A stretch of 64,000 nucleotides of DNA, from assembly GCF_900168205.1 (NCBI RefSeq), contig NZ_FUZE01000003.1, positions 186,001-250,000 of the forward strand. Direction: 5' to 3'. Positions 24,509-33,337 of this stretch are shown here, in pieces. The translations under genes were made by a program, and so were the position numbers. The stretch is from Chryseobacterium balustinum. GTDB lineage: Bacteria; Bacteroidota; Bacteroidia; Flavobacteriales; Weeksellaceae. The notes beneath the pieces were generated by a model. That model worked only from the letters and a program-made list of their open reading frames with translations. It searched no databases and had not been told where the DNA came from. Numbering within the stretch: position 1 is the first letter of the stretch; the number at the start of each line of letters is the position of its first letter.

Positions 24509-25564
24509 ATGATCACTACAGATATATTGATTATCGGCGCAGGACCAACGGGGCTTTTTGCTGTGTTTGAAGCTGGTTTACTTAAAATGAAATGTCACAT
24601 CATCGACGCACTTCCTCAACCGGGAGGTCAGTTGGCAGAATTGTATCCTAAAAAACCGATTTTTGATATTCCGGGTTATCCTTCTGTAAATGCAGGTGAA
24701 TTGGTAGATAATTTAATGGAGCAAATCAAACAGTTTCAGCCGGGATTCACTTTAGGAGAAACTGCAATCTCTTATACAAAAGTAGATGATGAATGGTTTG
24801 AGGTAATTACTAATAAAGGAACTGTTCACAGATGTAAAGCAATTGCTATTGCAGGTGGTTTGGGAACTTTTGAGCCTAGAAAACCTACTTTTGAAAACTT
24901 GGCAGACTATGAAGAAAAAGGTCTTGAATATTTCGTGAAAGAACCAGAACATTTCAGAAATAAAAAAGTTGTGATTGCCGGAGGTGGAGATTCTGCCTTA
25001 GACTGGAGCGTTTTCTTGTCGAATGTGGCAAGTGAAGTGACTTTGATTCACAGAAGAAACGAGTTCCGTGGTGCTTTAGATTCTGTAGAAAAAGTACAGG
25101 ATTTAAAAAATCAAGGGAAAATTAAATTAATTACTCCTGCTGAAGTGACTGGAGTAAAAGGAGACGGAAAAGTTGAAGCCATTACGGTAGCTGTTGACGG
25201 ACAAGATCCTTACGATATCGAAACAGATTATTTCATTCCTTTATTCGGATTGACGCCAAAGTTGGGCGAAATCGGAAACTGGGGTTTAAATATTGAAAAA
25301 AATGCAATCGTTGTAAACAATGCATTAGACTATCAAACTAATATCGACGGAATTTATGCAATTGGCGATATCAACACTTATCCTGGAAAATTAAAGCTGA
25401 TTCTTTGTGGTTTCCACGAGGCTACTTTGATGTGTCAGAGTGTTTACAACAGATTGAATCCGGGTAAAAAATTCGTTTTAAAATATACAACTGTAAGTGG
25501 AGTCGATGGTTTCGACGGAAGTAGAAAAGAAGCTGAGAAAGCGGTTGTAAAGAAAATAGATTAA
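24509..25564 (+). CDS. Ferredoxin--NADP reductase, thioredoxin reductase-like type
   Basis: A 351-residue two-dinucleotide-binding-domain flavoprotein. FAD-binding GAGPTG is at residues 10-15, followed by the family signature PGGQLAELYPKKPIFDIPG. The NADPH-binding GGGDSALDW lies near 158-166 and the second FAD motif is AIGDINTYPGKLKL. There is no redox CxxC, so it is not a thioredoxin reductase; this type transfers electrons between NADPH and ferredoxin. The 2Fe-2S ferredoxin encoded 78 bp downstream is its natural partner. Confidence 0.93.
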   Translation: MITTDILIIGAGPTGLFAVFEAGLLKMKCHIIDALPQPGGQLAELYPKKPIFDIPGYPSVNAGELVDNLMEQIKQFQPGFTLGETAISYTKVDDEWFEVITNKGTVHRCKAIAIAGGLGTFEPRKPTFENLADYEEKGLEYFVKEPEHFRNKKVVIAGGGDSALDWSVFLSNVASEVTLIHRRNEFRGALDSVEKVQDLKNQGKIKLITPAEVTGVKGDGKVEAITVAVDGQDPYDIETDYFIPLFGLTPKLGEIGNWGLNIEKNAIVVNNALDYQTNIDGIYAIGDINTYPGKLKLILCGFHEATLMCQSVYNRLNPGKKFVLKYTTVSGVDGFDGSRKEAEKAVVKKID

Positions 25565-25642
25565 TCTCGTTGTTAGTTGTTGGTTATTAGTTGTTAGTAA
25601 AACAAAAGCCATCAACCATCAACCATTAACCATCAACGAAAG
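25565..25642. repeat. Two opposed heptamer arrays between fnr and ferredoxin genes
   Basis: Four degenerate copies of GTTGTTA/GTTGTTG at 25570-25600 and four of ATCAACC/ATTAACC at 25611-25637. The two arrays are reverse-complement-like, so together they can form a hairpin. Confidence 0.7.
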
Positions 25643-25972
25643 ATGAGCGATATAAATATTAAAATTACCGATAGGGAAGGTGTTACGCATGATATTGCTG
25701 CTCCTACAGATATGTCGATGAACCTGATGGAAATTATCCGTGCTTATGAACTAGCAGAAGAAGGTACCATCGGAGTTTGTGGCGGAATGGCAATGTGTGC
25801 ATCGTGTCAGGTTTATGTACTGGAAGATCCGGGACTTGAGCCAATGGGCGATGAAGAAGACGCAATGTTGGGTGAAGCTTTTCATGTGGAAAGCAACAGT
25901 CGATTGGGTTGCCAATTGCATATGGTTCCTTCGATGGAAGGTTTGGCTGTGGCAATTGCTCCTTATCCTTAG
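25643..25972 (+). CDS. 2Fe-2S ferredoxin (adrenodoxin type)
   Basis: A 109-residue ferredoxin. The cluster ligands are Cys46, Cys52 and Cys55 in CGGMAMCASC and Cys90 in RLGCQLH, the C-x5-C-x2-C-n-C spacing of ISC-type/adrenodoxin ferredoxins. The acidic loop between (DPGLEPMGDEEDAM) is typical. It likely takes electrons from the reductase encoded just upstream. Function in Fe-S assembly or a monooxygenase chain cannot be decided here. Confidence 0.94.
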   Translation: MSDINIKITDREGVTHDIAAPTDMSMNLMEIIRAYELAEEGTIGVCGGMAMCASCQVYVLEDPGLEPMGDEEDAMLGEAFHVESNSRLGCQLHMVPSMEGLAVAIAPYP

Positions 25973-25997
25973 AGAATTTTTTAAATTACAATATAAA

Positions 25998-26027
25998 CTC
26001 CTGAAGATTTTCTTCGGGAGTTTTTTG
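25998..26027. terminator. Terminator after the ferredoxin gene
   Basis: CTCCTGAAGA and TCTTCGGGAG arms and TTTTTT on the plus strand. Confidence 0.85.
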
Positions 26028-26037
26028 TTTATAAACG

Positions 26038-27030
26038 TTATACTTTATTTTTAAAATAATCAATTAACCAAAGTATCGGAGCACCTTGTACTAAAGATAT
26101 TTTTATTTTACTGTTAGTAACATTTTCATTTAAAGATTTTAAATAATCTATTTGACGGGCACTGATTTGCTCTTTGTAAGTGATGAGATTTTCTTCAAGT
26201 TGAGTTAAATCAAATATTTTTAAATCTTTAAGCTGTGATGAGAAATTATTAGATGATATGTAAGTAGAATCGAACTTAGGATTTTCATTAAGCTTTAATG
26301 CTTTCTTGATTTCATTTTCAATTTCTCGCAAAAGTTGATTTTTTTTCACAAACGCAATGATTGTTGATTCATTGATTTCAATGGATTTTTCTTTACTTTT
26401 TAAATTTTTAGTAATCGTGTTTTCAAAGTCCTTAATTTCCTTTTTTAGCTTTGTAAATTCAATATCGGCTTGCTCAAGTAATGCCGCTACTCTGTAGAAT
26501 GTTCGTTTTGCTTTTTGAGGAATTTGGGTAAAAGATTTATAACCCAAATCATGTTCTATTTCTGCCCACGAATGTTGAAGTATACTCCGTATCTGAATTT
26601 CAAATTTAATATCTTTATACTCTTCATACCCGGCTGTTTGTGCTTTATGATCATTCAGTTGTAAGATGTAATGAACGCTTCGGTACCCAAATTTATCAAT
26701 TTCAATATTTCTTTTATCAATAGAATTTTCCCAGTCAATTTTAAATTCTTTGTTAAGGATTTCCTCTATTTTTGAGATATCGTCTTCGAAATAAGTAATG
26801 ATCCGCAGTGCTAAAATATCGGTAATATCATCAAGCTTCTCGTATTTATTCTTCTTGATGACTTTCTGTGCAAGACTTTCTTTGGTTTTTATCCGGCTTA
26901 AAATTTGATGGATCGAAAAATTTTTACACAGTTTCCGTAATATTTTCTCTACTTTAAAACTAAAGGATAAATATAAAGGAGATTTTTCCTCATATTGAGT
27001 TAATATTTTATTTAAATCATCATTTATCAT
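26038..27030 (-). CDS. RelA/SpoT-type nucleotidyltransferase with helical C-terminal extension
   Basis: A 330-residue protein. Residues ~40-185 form a (p)ppGpp synthetase-type domain with RIKTKESLAQK (ATP-binding), Asp71 and Arg76 in DILALRIITYF, GYRSVHYIL (116-124) and EIQIRSILQHSWAEIEHDLGYKS. The catalytic residues look intact. There is no HD hydrolase, TGS or ACT domain. The last ~140 residues are charged and helical, longer than in RelQ/RelP. It could be an alarmone synthetase or a toxic member (toxSAS) that modifies another nucleotide or RNA; no separate antitoxin gene is adjacent. Confidence 0.85.
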   Translation of the reverse strand: MINDDLNKILTQYEEKSPLYLSFSFKVEKILRKLCKNFSIHQILSRIKTKESLAQKVIKKNKYEKLDDITDILALRIITYFEDDISKIEEILNKEFKIDWENSIDKRNIEIDKFGYRSVHYILQLNDHKAQTAGYEEYKDIKFEIQIRSILQHSWAEIEHDLGYKSFTQIPQKAKRTFYRVAALLEQADIEFTKLKKEIKDFENTITKNLKSKEKSIEINESTIIAFVKKNQLLREIENEIKKALKLNENPKFDSTYISSNNFSSQLKDLKIFDLTQLEENLITYKEQISARQIDYLKSLNENVTNSKIKISLVQGAPILWLIDYFKNKV

Positions 27031-27111
27031 AATAATTAGTCATCATTTAAATTTACAAACTTTTTAATAATAATTCTCTAATTATTAATTAACTTGAAAG
27101 TTTAGAATTAT

Positions 27112-27693
27112 TTAAACTTCCTCTTTTGAAATCCATTTCCCAACAGTCGGAGCCTGATAATTTCTCATTTTTTCTAATAATTCATCAATAGAATCACTCA
27201 CCAAAAGCATTTCCTTATTGATTTGTTTTAAAAATCCTTTATCGACCATAGTCTGAACAAGTTTAATTAAATCATCATAAAATCCGTCGATGTTCAAAAT
27301 AGCAATTGGTTTTTTATGAAGTCCGAGTTGTGCCCAAGTTATCATTTCGAAAAACTCTTCCAAAGTTCCATAACCTCCGGGAAGAACGATCACACCGTCG
27401 CAAAGATCATTCATTTTGGTTTTTCTTTCGTGCATCGTTTCTACCAAAATAAGTTCGGTAAGGTCTTGATGTGCAATTTCTTTGGATTGCAAAAAGTGGG
27501 GGAGAACGCCTATTGCTTTTCCGCCTTCCTGTAAAACTCCGTCAGCGACTGCACCCATCAATCCTACATTGGCACCGCCATAAATGAGTTGGATATTTTG
27601 TTTTGCCAAAGTTTGTCCTAATAAAGTTGCCTGTTCTTTATATAATTCGTCCGAACCAAAACTTGATCCGCAAAATACGGTGATACTTTTCAT
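27112..27693 (-). CDS. LOG family protein (nucleoside monophosphate phosphoribohydrolase-like)
   Basis: About 193 residues from the ATG at 27693 (MKSITVFCGSSFG). The upstream ATG at 27720 would overlap the acetyltransferase gene and adds nine residues not typical of the family. Rossmann-like fold with YGGANVGLMG, ETMHERKTKMN and PGGYGTLEE, the LOG (TIGR00730) signature. Members hydrolyse purine nucleotide 5'-monophosphates to base and ribose phosphate. It follows the acetyltransferase gene by 14 bp. Confidence 0.93.
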   Translation of the reverse strand: MKSITVFCGSSFGSDELYKEQATLLGQTLAKQNIQLIYGGANVGLMGAVADGVLQEGGKAIGVLPHFLQSKEIAHQDLTELILVETMHERKTKMNDLCDGVIVLPGGYGTLEEFFEMITWAQLGLHKKPIAILNIDGFYDDLIKLVQTMVDKGFLKQINKEMLLVSDSIDELLEKMRNYQAPTVGKWISKEEV

Positions 27694-27707
27694 TGTTATA
27701 TTATTAA

Positions 27708-28172
27708 TTATTTTTTCCATTTTATTTTTACGGCAGACATAATTTCCAATTCTAATCTTGTGTCTGATAAAACCTCAAATTCATTTTTTAAATAGAATTC
27801 TAGTGGCGATTTGTAAAAATTTCCGTTAAGTTTTTTATCATTACTATTGTCAATGACCCAGCCGTTTAGCTCTTTTTTATTTTGTTTCAGTTCATTCAAA
27901 ACTTTTGTTCCCCAACCTTTACCATGAAGGTTTTCAGATAGAATGATCGCAAACCATGTTTCACTTTCTCTTTCAAATGTTATTGCCCAACCTTGAATTT
28001 TTTTATCATCATTCATTAAAAGAAAATGATTGACTTCATTGAGTTTTTCAAGATAGTTTTCAAATCCACCGATACTTTTATAAGCTAGTTTTTCAGGATA
28101 TTCATTATTCCACAATTGCAGAATCTGTTCTTTTTGTTCTTGATTAAGTTGATGAGTATTTGTGATCTTCAT
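27708..28172 (-). CDS. GNAT family N-acetyltransferase
   Basis: A 154-residue acetyltransferase-like protein. The acetyl-CoA binding loop is SENLHGKGWGTKVLNEL (about residues 80-96), preceded by a WFAIILSE strand and followed by WVIDNSNDKKLNGNFYKSPLEFYLKNEFEV. Substrate unknown. Likely co-transcribed with the LOG gene. Confidence 0.8.
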   Translation of the reverse strand: MKITNTHQLNQEQKEQILQLWNNEYPEKLAYKSIGGFENYLEKLNEVNHFLLMNDDKKIQGWAITFERESETWFAIILSENLHGKGWGTKVLNELKQNKKELNGWVIDNSNDKKLNGNFYKSPLEFYLKNEFEVLSDTRLELEIMSAVKIKWKK

Positions 28173-28249
28173 TGGCGTATTTTGAATTTTAATATGCAGG
28201 AAAATTATTGATAAATAAAGCGAAAACTATTAATCAATAAATTTTGAGC

Positions 28250-28549
28250 TTAGATTTTTCTTTTATTAGGAGATTGCCTGTTTGAGAAGAAAGATAAAAC
28301 TTCTACATTGTTATCTTTAATACGATAATATACGGTGTTGAAAGTAAGAATGATCGCTTTGTGAATGTTTGTATGTTCAGACATTGGAAAAATATATGGA
28401 TTCTGAGAAATTATTTCCGAGAAACTTTCGATTTTGCGAGCAAATTTTGTTATTTCTTTATCTGAAAAGTTTTTTTGAAGATATTCAATTGTTTCCTCCA
28501 ATTCGCTCAATGCATTTGGAGTCCATGAAATATTATAGCCACTTTTCAT
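28250..28549 (-). CDS. ParE/RelE-family toxin
   Basis: A 99-residue protein with the ParE-type pattern: ISWTPNALSELEETIEYLQKNF at the start, SFSEIISQNPYIFPMSE, and the C-terminal strands YYRIKDNNVEVLSFFSNRQSP. It overlaps the upstream antitoxin gene by 17 bp. Family members block DNA gyrase (ParE) or cleave mRNA (RelE); sequence alone does not separate these here. Confidence 0.85.
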   Translation of the reverse strand: MKSGYNISWTPNALSELEETIEYLQKNFSDKEITKFARKIESFSEIISQNPYIFPMSEHTNIHKAIILTFNTVYYRIKDNNVEVLSFFSNRQSPNKRKI

Positions 28550-28766
28550 AGAGTTTTCTGGCTTCAGAATGTGGTTTTACATCATTTTCATCAGCTTCTG
28601 CTATTCCTTTTTCAATTGATTTTTTCTCTTCGTCTGAAATAGAATTCCACCAGTCTTTTGTTTCTTCTTTCCTGAACTGAATTAGCTTTTTGATAATAGA
28701 AGTATCTTCCAAGGTAGATAACCATTGAATGAGTTCAAGCTTTTCGTTGAGAATTTGTGAGTTCAT
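28533..28766 (-). CDS. Antitoxin partner of the ParE-like toxin
   Basis: A 77-residue acidic protein (TKDWWNSISDEEKKSIEKGIAEADENDVKPHSEARKLY pattern) characteristic of antitoxins paired with Bacteroidota ParE-like toxins. Gene order antitoxin-toxin and the 17-bp overlap support a toxin-antitoxin operon. The C-terminal region would bind the toxin. No typical ribbon-helix-helix or HTH could be seen by eye. Confidence 0.8.
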   Translation of the reverse strand: MNSQILNEKLELIQWLSTLEDTSIIKKLIQFRKEETKDWWNSISDEEKKSIEKGIAEADENDVKPHSEARKLYEKWL

Positions 28767-28847
28767 AATTCATATTTCTTATTCAAATTTATGATTTTTA
28801 AATTAAATTTTAATTCTAAAACCTAAAATCCGGGAAGAAAAGAAACA

Positions 28848-28881
28848 AAAATATCCAAAATCAATCGACTTTGGATATTTT
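28848..28881 (-). terminator. Terminator after pepD
   Basis: AAAATATCCAAA and TTTGGATATTTT arms, T tract on either side; isolates pepD from the toxin-antitoxin genes. Confidence 0.75.
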
Positions 28882-28900
28882 CAATATAAAAATTACATTC

Positions 28901-30346
28901 TTATTTCAATGGGATATTTGCTAAAATATCTTTTGTGAAACTCCAGAATTTCTGGGTTGAAGAAATGTTTGCCTTCTCATCAGGAGAGTGAGCTCCTCTG
29001 ATGGTTGGTCCGTAACTTACCATTTCCATTTCTGGATAATTAGCACCGATAATCCCACACTCTAAACCTGCATGACAAGCTACAACATGTGGTTTTTTTG
29101 AAAATTTTTCGGTATAAATTTTTTCTAAAACTTGTACAATTTCAGAACCTGGTTTTGGTTTCCATCCTGGATAAGATCCGCTGAATTCTATATTCATTCC
29201 GGCTAATTCTGATACCGATTTCAATTGTTCAGCCACCGAATCTTTAGAAGAATCTACCGATGACCTTGAAAGGTTCAATATTTTCAGACCGCCTTCTTTT
29301 AATTCTACTCTTGCCACGTTGTTTGATGATTCTACCAAATCCTTTACATCCGGGCTCATTCTGTAAACGCCGTTGTGAAGAGACTTTAAAACCAAGATAA
29401 TTTTCTTTGAATCATCTACAGAAAGTGCTTTTTCAGAACTTGTAGAGTTTTCAATATTAATTTGAAGATGAGCTTCAACAGAAGCAAACTCTTCTAAAAT
29501 TTCTTTTTTGATTCCGTTGGTTACATTTTCAATAAATTCACCAGCATTTCTCACAGAAATTAAAGCAACAGATTCTCTCGGGATTGCATTTCTCAAACTT
29601 CCGCCATCAATTGAAATTAACTGAACGTTTTGGTTTTCCAAAGCTTTATAAAGAATTCTGCCCATAATAATATTGGCATTTCCAAAACCTTTGTGGATAT
29701 CCATTCCTGAGTGACCACCCTGTAAACCTTTTACTTCTATTCTTACAATTTGTCCGTTAGAAGTTTCTGTTGGATAGTTTTGGGTTACCGTAACGTCAAT
29801 TCCACCGGCACATCCGATATCGATTTCGTCATCTTCTTCTGTATCTAAATTTAAAAGGATTTGTCCGGTCAATTGTCCAGGTTTTAAACCTAAAGCTCCG
29901 GTCATTCCTGTTTCTTCATCGATAGTGAAAAGAGCCTCCAAATCAGGATGTGGAATGTCTGAACTTTCAAGAATCGACATAATAGTGGCAACGCCTAAAC
30001 CGTTATCTGCACCCAATGTTGTTCCTTTTGCTTTTACCCAGTCTCCGTCAACTTCCATCTGGATCCCTTGAGTTTCAAAATCAAAATTCACGTCGTTGTT
30101 TTTCTGGCAAACCATATCCAAATGTGATTGCATAACAATCGATTTACGGTTTTCCATTCCCGGAGTAGCTGGTTTTTTAATAATCACATTTCCTACTTCA
30201 TCTACAGTAGTTTCCAGTCCTAAATTTTCACCAAATTCTTTGATGAAAGCAATTACTTTTTCTTCTTTTTTTGACGGTCTCGGAACAGCATTTAATTTGG
30301 AAAAATTCTTCCAGATAATTTGCGGTTCTATATTGGATAGTTCCAT
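28901..30346 (-). CDS. pepD: Aminoacyl-histidine dipeptidase (M20 family)
   Basis: A 481-residue zinc dipeptidase. Metal ligands and catalytic residues sit in SHLDMVCQ (about 77-84), GTTLGADNGLG (about 112-122), the catalytic glutamates in DEETGMTGALG and the histidine in HAGLECG near the C-terminus. Cleaves dipeptides such as Xaa-His. A terminator follows and a heptamer repeat lies upstream near the neighbouring gene. Confidence 0.95.
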   Translation of the reverse strand: MELSNIEPQIIWKNFSKLNAVPRPSKKEEKVIAFIKEFGENLGLETTVDEVGNVIIKKPATPGMENRKSIVMQSHLDMVCQKNNDVNFDFETQGIQMEVDGDWVKAKGTTLGADNGLGVATIMSILESSDIPHPDLEALFTIDEETGMTGALGLKPGQLTGQILLNLDTEEDDEIDIGCAGGIDVTVTQNYPTETSNGQIVRIEVKGLQGGHSGMDIHKGFGNANIIMGRILYKALENQNVQLISIDGGSLRNAIPRESVALISVRNAGEFIENVTNGIKKEILEEFASVEAHLQINIENSTSSEKALSVDDSKKIILVLKSLHNGVYRMSPDVKDLVESSNNVARVELKEGGLKILNLSRSSVDSSKDSVAEQLKSVSELAGMNIEFSGSYPGWKPKPGSEIVQVLEKIYTEKFSKKPHVVACHAGLECGIIGANYPEMEMVSYGPTIRGAHSPDEKANISSTQKFWSFTKDILANIPLK

Positions 30347-30380
30347 AAAAATTTATTTTTATCAAAATTACGAAATAAAA

Positions 30381-30408
30381 AATGCTCCCGAAATTCAGGA
30401 GCAATATT
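30381..30408 (-). terminator. Terminator after the lipoprotein gene at 30465
   Basis: TTGCTCCTGAA and TTCGGGAGCA arms on the minus strand, then TTTTTT. Confidence 0.8.
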
Positions 30409-30410
30409 TT

Positions 30411-30459
30411 TGCTAATTGCTAATTGCTAATTGCTAATTGCTAATTGCTAATTGCTAAT
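30411..30459. repeat. Heptanucleotide tandem repeat (TGCTAAT)7
   Basis: Seven perfect copies of TGCTAAT and one degenerate copy (TGCTATT) that runs into the stop codon of the lipoprotein gene at 30465. It lies between the stop and the terminator. Confidence 0.95.
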
Positions 30460-30464
30460 TGCTA

Positions 30465-30956
30465 TTAACATCCACATTCACCATAAATAGGAATGGTCGT
30501 TTTGCTTCCGTCTGGTTTTTCAATGGTTAGAGTACCTTCAAAAAGTAAAGCTTCTTCGTGTTTTATTTTTTTACCTTTTACAGAGATTTTATAATTTTCA
30601 TTTTCAATTTCTTTGGTCAGCTCTTCATCTACTTCCATGTCGCTTGAGGAAATCAAATTCATAGCGATTCTTTTTCCGTCGAGCTTCATGTAAGCCGTTT
30701 TTCCTGCATCATCGGCGTAAATGTATTGTTCATTTTCAAAATCTGCTTTGTTTTTTGCAAAATAGCAAGAGCATTCTTTGATTTCTTTAGGGAAAGGAAA
30801 TACATCAACTAAAACTTTCTCAGGTGCAGAATCTGTTTTAGCAGAATCCTGAGCAATATTCAGAGAATCTGTTGGATTTGAATCTGGAACGGCTTCTTTT
30901 TCCTTTTTACAGGCAACCAAAGTTAAAGCTGAAAAGAGAATGATAAAATATTTCAT
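30465..30956 (-). CDS. Lipoprotein of unknown function
   Basis: A 163-residue protein with lipobox LVAC at residues 13-16 (MKYFIILFSALTLVACKKEKEA) followed by an acidic, serine-rich linker and a globular part with DVFPFPKEIKECSCYFAKNKADFEN and the C-terminal GECGC. Cysteines in both ends of the globular region suggest disulphides. No family recognised. Confidence 0.75.
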   Translation of the reverse strand: MKYFIILFSALTLVACKKEKEAVPDSNPTDSLNIAQDSAKTDSAPEKVLVDVFPFPKEIKECSCYFAKNKADFENEQYIYADDAGKTAYMKLDGKRIAMNLISSSDMEVDEELTKEIENENYKISVKGKKIKHEEALLFEGTLTIEKPDGSKTTIPIYGECGC

Positions 30957-31051
30957 GTGTCTAAGTTTTGTATATAAAGATTGTAACTAATTTTAATGAA
31001 TAATCTCTTCAAAATGTAAGCCATCATCAATAGTTAATTGCAATCTTGGTA

Positions 31052-31654
31052 TTATCCTCTTGCTCTTTCAAGTAAAACCATCATCAATAAAGATAAAACT
31101 ACTAAACTTTCGTCTTCGTCATCAATATCAATGAGTCTGTCAAGCTGGAATCTTCTTCCAAACATCGAAGGCATTTTTTTTAGCTTAAAATATTCTTTTC
31201 CATCCATTCCTTTTACGGTGTAAGACGGGTTAAGAAAATATCCGGTAAACATTCCTACGATTGGTATTTCACCAACCATCCCGTCAAAAAACTTTACCCA
31301 TGCATTATCTTCCGTAATGGTAAATTTTTGCTGATCAGCTTCGTCTAAAACATTGTAAGAAGATTTCCAGATAGAACGCATACCTTTTCTAGCCAATCTT
31401 CCGAAATTTTTTCCGATTGTATCTTTGATAGAATAAGATGCATTAAAATCAATCCATTGGTTGGCCTGAATTCTGAAAAGCTCTTTGGTTTTGCTTTCAT
31501 CGTTGAAAACAATAACGTCTTCTTTTAGTTTAAACATCTTCTGACGAACGTAAGCTACATAATTTCCGTTCCTGTCTGTAATGTTGAAATCGCTGGCAAG
31601 CGTTGTGATTTTAAATTTAAAATCCAGCGGATAGTTGAGGTTGTTGAGTACCAT
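31052..31654 (-). CDS. LURP-one-related/tubby-like beta-barrel protein
   Basis: A 200-residue protein with the LURP-one/scramblase-like pattern: LDFKFKITTLASDFNITDRNGNYVAYVRQKMFKLKEDVIVFND, followed by QANQWIDFNASYSI, an RKGMRSIWKSSYNVLD segment and the terminal YFKLKKMPSMFGRRFQLDRL. The final ~15 residues are hydrophobic (LLMMVLLERARG). The family is widespread but its biochemical role in bacteria is unknown. Confidence 0.8.
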   Translation of the reverse strand: MVLNNLNYPLDFKFKITTLASDFNITDRNGNYVAYVRQKMFKLKEDVIVFNDESKTKELFRIQANQWIDFNASYSIKDTIGKNFGRLARKGMRSIWKSSYNVLDEADQQKFTITEDNAWVKFFDGMVGEIPIVGMFTGYFLNPSYTVKGMDGKEYFKLKKMPSMFGRRFQLDRLIDIDDEDESLVVLSLLMMVLLERARG

Positions 31655-31820
31655 TTAGTTTATTTCTGTTTAATATTTTGATGACCAAAGATAATGGTTT
31701 TTTCAGATTTATGAATGATAACTAATGATTCTAGCAGAAGATATAATCACTTAAATTTTAAGCCGCAAAGTTATCAGTGTAATTGAGGATCTACTATTCA
31801 TATTTTACAACTATAATTCT

Positions 31821-31828
31821 TATTTTTG
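31821..31828 (+). promoter_or_regulatory. Promoter -7 box of recR
   Basis: TATTTTTG matches TAnnTTTG and lies four bases before the recR ATG. Confidence 0.5.
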
Positions 31829-31832
31829 TGCT

Positions 31833-32444
31833 ATGGATTACCCAAGTAAAGTATTGGCAAAAGCAGTAGATGAGATTTCCGGACTTCCGGGTATTGGGAA
31901 GAAAACCGCTTTGCGTCTTGCGCTTCATTTACTTAAACAGCCTAATTCCAGAGCGACAAGTTTGGGAACTTCCATTATCAATCTGGTTAACGAAATTAAA
32001 TACTGCAAAGAATGCCATAATTTCTCAGATTTTGAGATCTGTGATATTTGCAGTAACGATAAACGGAATGATGAATTGATCTGCATTGTGGAAGATGTAC
32101 GCGATGTCATTGCCATCGAAAATACCGGAAAATACAGAGGTAAATATCTTATTCTGGGTGGAAAGATTTCTCCGATGGAAGGAGTTGGTCCTCACCAATT
32201 GAATATTCCTAGTATTGAAAAGAAGTTACAGCAAGGTTTGGCAAAAGAATTCATCTTTGCTTTAAGTGCAACTATGGAAGGTGATACTACGGCTTATTAT
32301 ATTTATAAAAAATTCAAAAACTCGGGGGTTCAATTTTCAAGTATTGCAAGAGGGATTTCCGTAGGGGATGAGTTGGAATATGCAGACGAAATTTCTTTGG
32401 GCAGATCTATTACCAATAGACTTCCATATAACGAAAAGGATTAA
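31833..32444 (+). CDS. recR: Recombination mediator protein RecR
   Basis: A 203-residue protein of normal RecR length. The N-terminal helix-hairpin-helix is [17 protein letters not shown] (about 18-34), the zinc finger is [16 protein letters not shown] (about 57-72), and the Toprim domain starts [20 protein letters not shown]. The C-terminal Walker-B-like region includes [16 protein letters not shown]. It loads RecA with RecO/RecF. A glycosyltransferase gene follows within three bases. Confidence 0.97.
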   Translation: MDYPSKVLAKAVDEISGLPGIGKKTALRLALHLLKQPNSRATSLGTSIINLVNEIKYCKECHNFSDFEICDICSNDKRNDELICIVEDVRDVIAIENTGKYRGKYLILGGKISPMEGVGPHQLNIPSIEKKLQQGLAKEFIFALSATMEGDTTAYYIYKKFKNSGVQFSSIARGISVGDELEYADEISLGRSITNRLPYNEKD

Positions 32445-32446
32445 GA

Positions 32447-33286
32447 ATGAGTAAAAAACTTTCGATCATTATCGTTAATTATAATGTGACTCAACTGTTG
32501 AGAAACTGCCTTTTTTCTATTGAAAAATATACGGAAAATATTGATTATGAAGTTATTGTAATTGATAACAAATCCACAGACAGCTCTTGGAGTGACCTCA
32601 TTCCTGAATTTCCAAAAGTACATTTTATGGCTTCTGAAATTAATGGAGGTTTTGCCAAAGCTAATAATAAAGCGATAGAAACAGCAATCGGAGAATATTT
32701 ATTGATTTTAAATCCGGATACAGAATTAGAAGGCTTTTATTTAAATGAAATTTTAGATTTTGCAGATTCTAAAACCAATTTTGGATGTTTAGGTGTAAGA
32801 ATGCACGATACCAACGGAAATTTCCTTCCGGAAAGTAAGCGGTCGGTTCCTGATATGATGAATTCTTTTGAGAAATTATTTACCAATTTTAAAAAGAAAA
32901 ATTCAAAATCATATTATCGCAATGATGTAGGTGAATATGAGATTGCAGAAGTGGAAGTTATTACCGGAGCATTTTTTCTGACTAAAAAGGAGGTTTACGA
33001 AAAAGTTGGAGGTCTCGATGAAAGATATTTTATGTATGGTGAAGATATTGATTTGTGTTATACGTTGTTGAATAGCGGTTACCAAAATTACTATTACGGA
33101 AAATCTTCTATCCTTCATCACAAAGGCGAAAGCACCATAAAAGATGAGGTGTATCTTGAAAGATTTTACGGAGCAATGCAGATTTTTATTGATAAATATT
33201 ATCGAGAAAGTAAACCTCTACAATATTCATTTATGAAAGCAGGTCTAAAGTTAAGACATAAGATAGAAAAAATTAAACTTAAATAA
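32447..33286 (+). CDS. Family 2 glycosyltransferase
   Basis: A 279-residue GT-A fold enzyme. N-terminal SIIIVNYN (about 5-12), VIDNKSTDSSW, the donor-binding LNPDTELEG (DxD equivalent NPDTE), TGAFFLTKKEVYEKVGGLDERYFMYGEDIDLCYTLLN and HHKGEST match the rhamnosyltransferase-like branch. Likely adds a sugar to a surface polysaccharide. It starts two bases after recR, so the two are co-transcribed. Confidence 0.93.
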   Translation: MSKKLSIIIVNYNVTQLLRNCLFSIEKYTENIDYEVIVIDNKSTDSSWSDLIPEFPKVHFMASEINGGFAKANNKAIETAIGEYLLILNPDTELEGFYLNEILDFADSKTNFGCLGVRMHDTNGNFLPESKRSVPDMMNSFEKLFTNFKKKNSKSYYRNDVGEYEIAEVEVITGAFFLTKKEVYEKVGGLDERYFMYGEDIDLCYTLLNSGYQNYYYGKSSILHHKGESTIKDEVYLERFYGAMQIFIDKYYRESKPLQYSFMKAGLKLRHKIEKIKLK

Positions 33287-33288
33287 AA

Positions 33289-33312
33289 AAAGCAACTCGA
33301 TTGAGTTGCTTT
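33289..33312. terminator. Bidirectional terminator between the glycosyltransferase and secG
   Basis: AAAGCAACTC and GAGTTGCTTT form a perfect 10-bp stem with a 4-base loop; A run before, T-rich after. Confidence 0.85.
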
Positions 33313-33337
33313 CATTTTATCTTAAATAAAGTATTTC

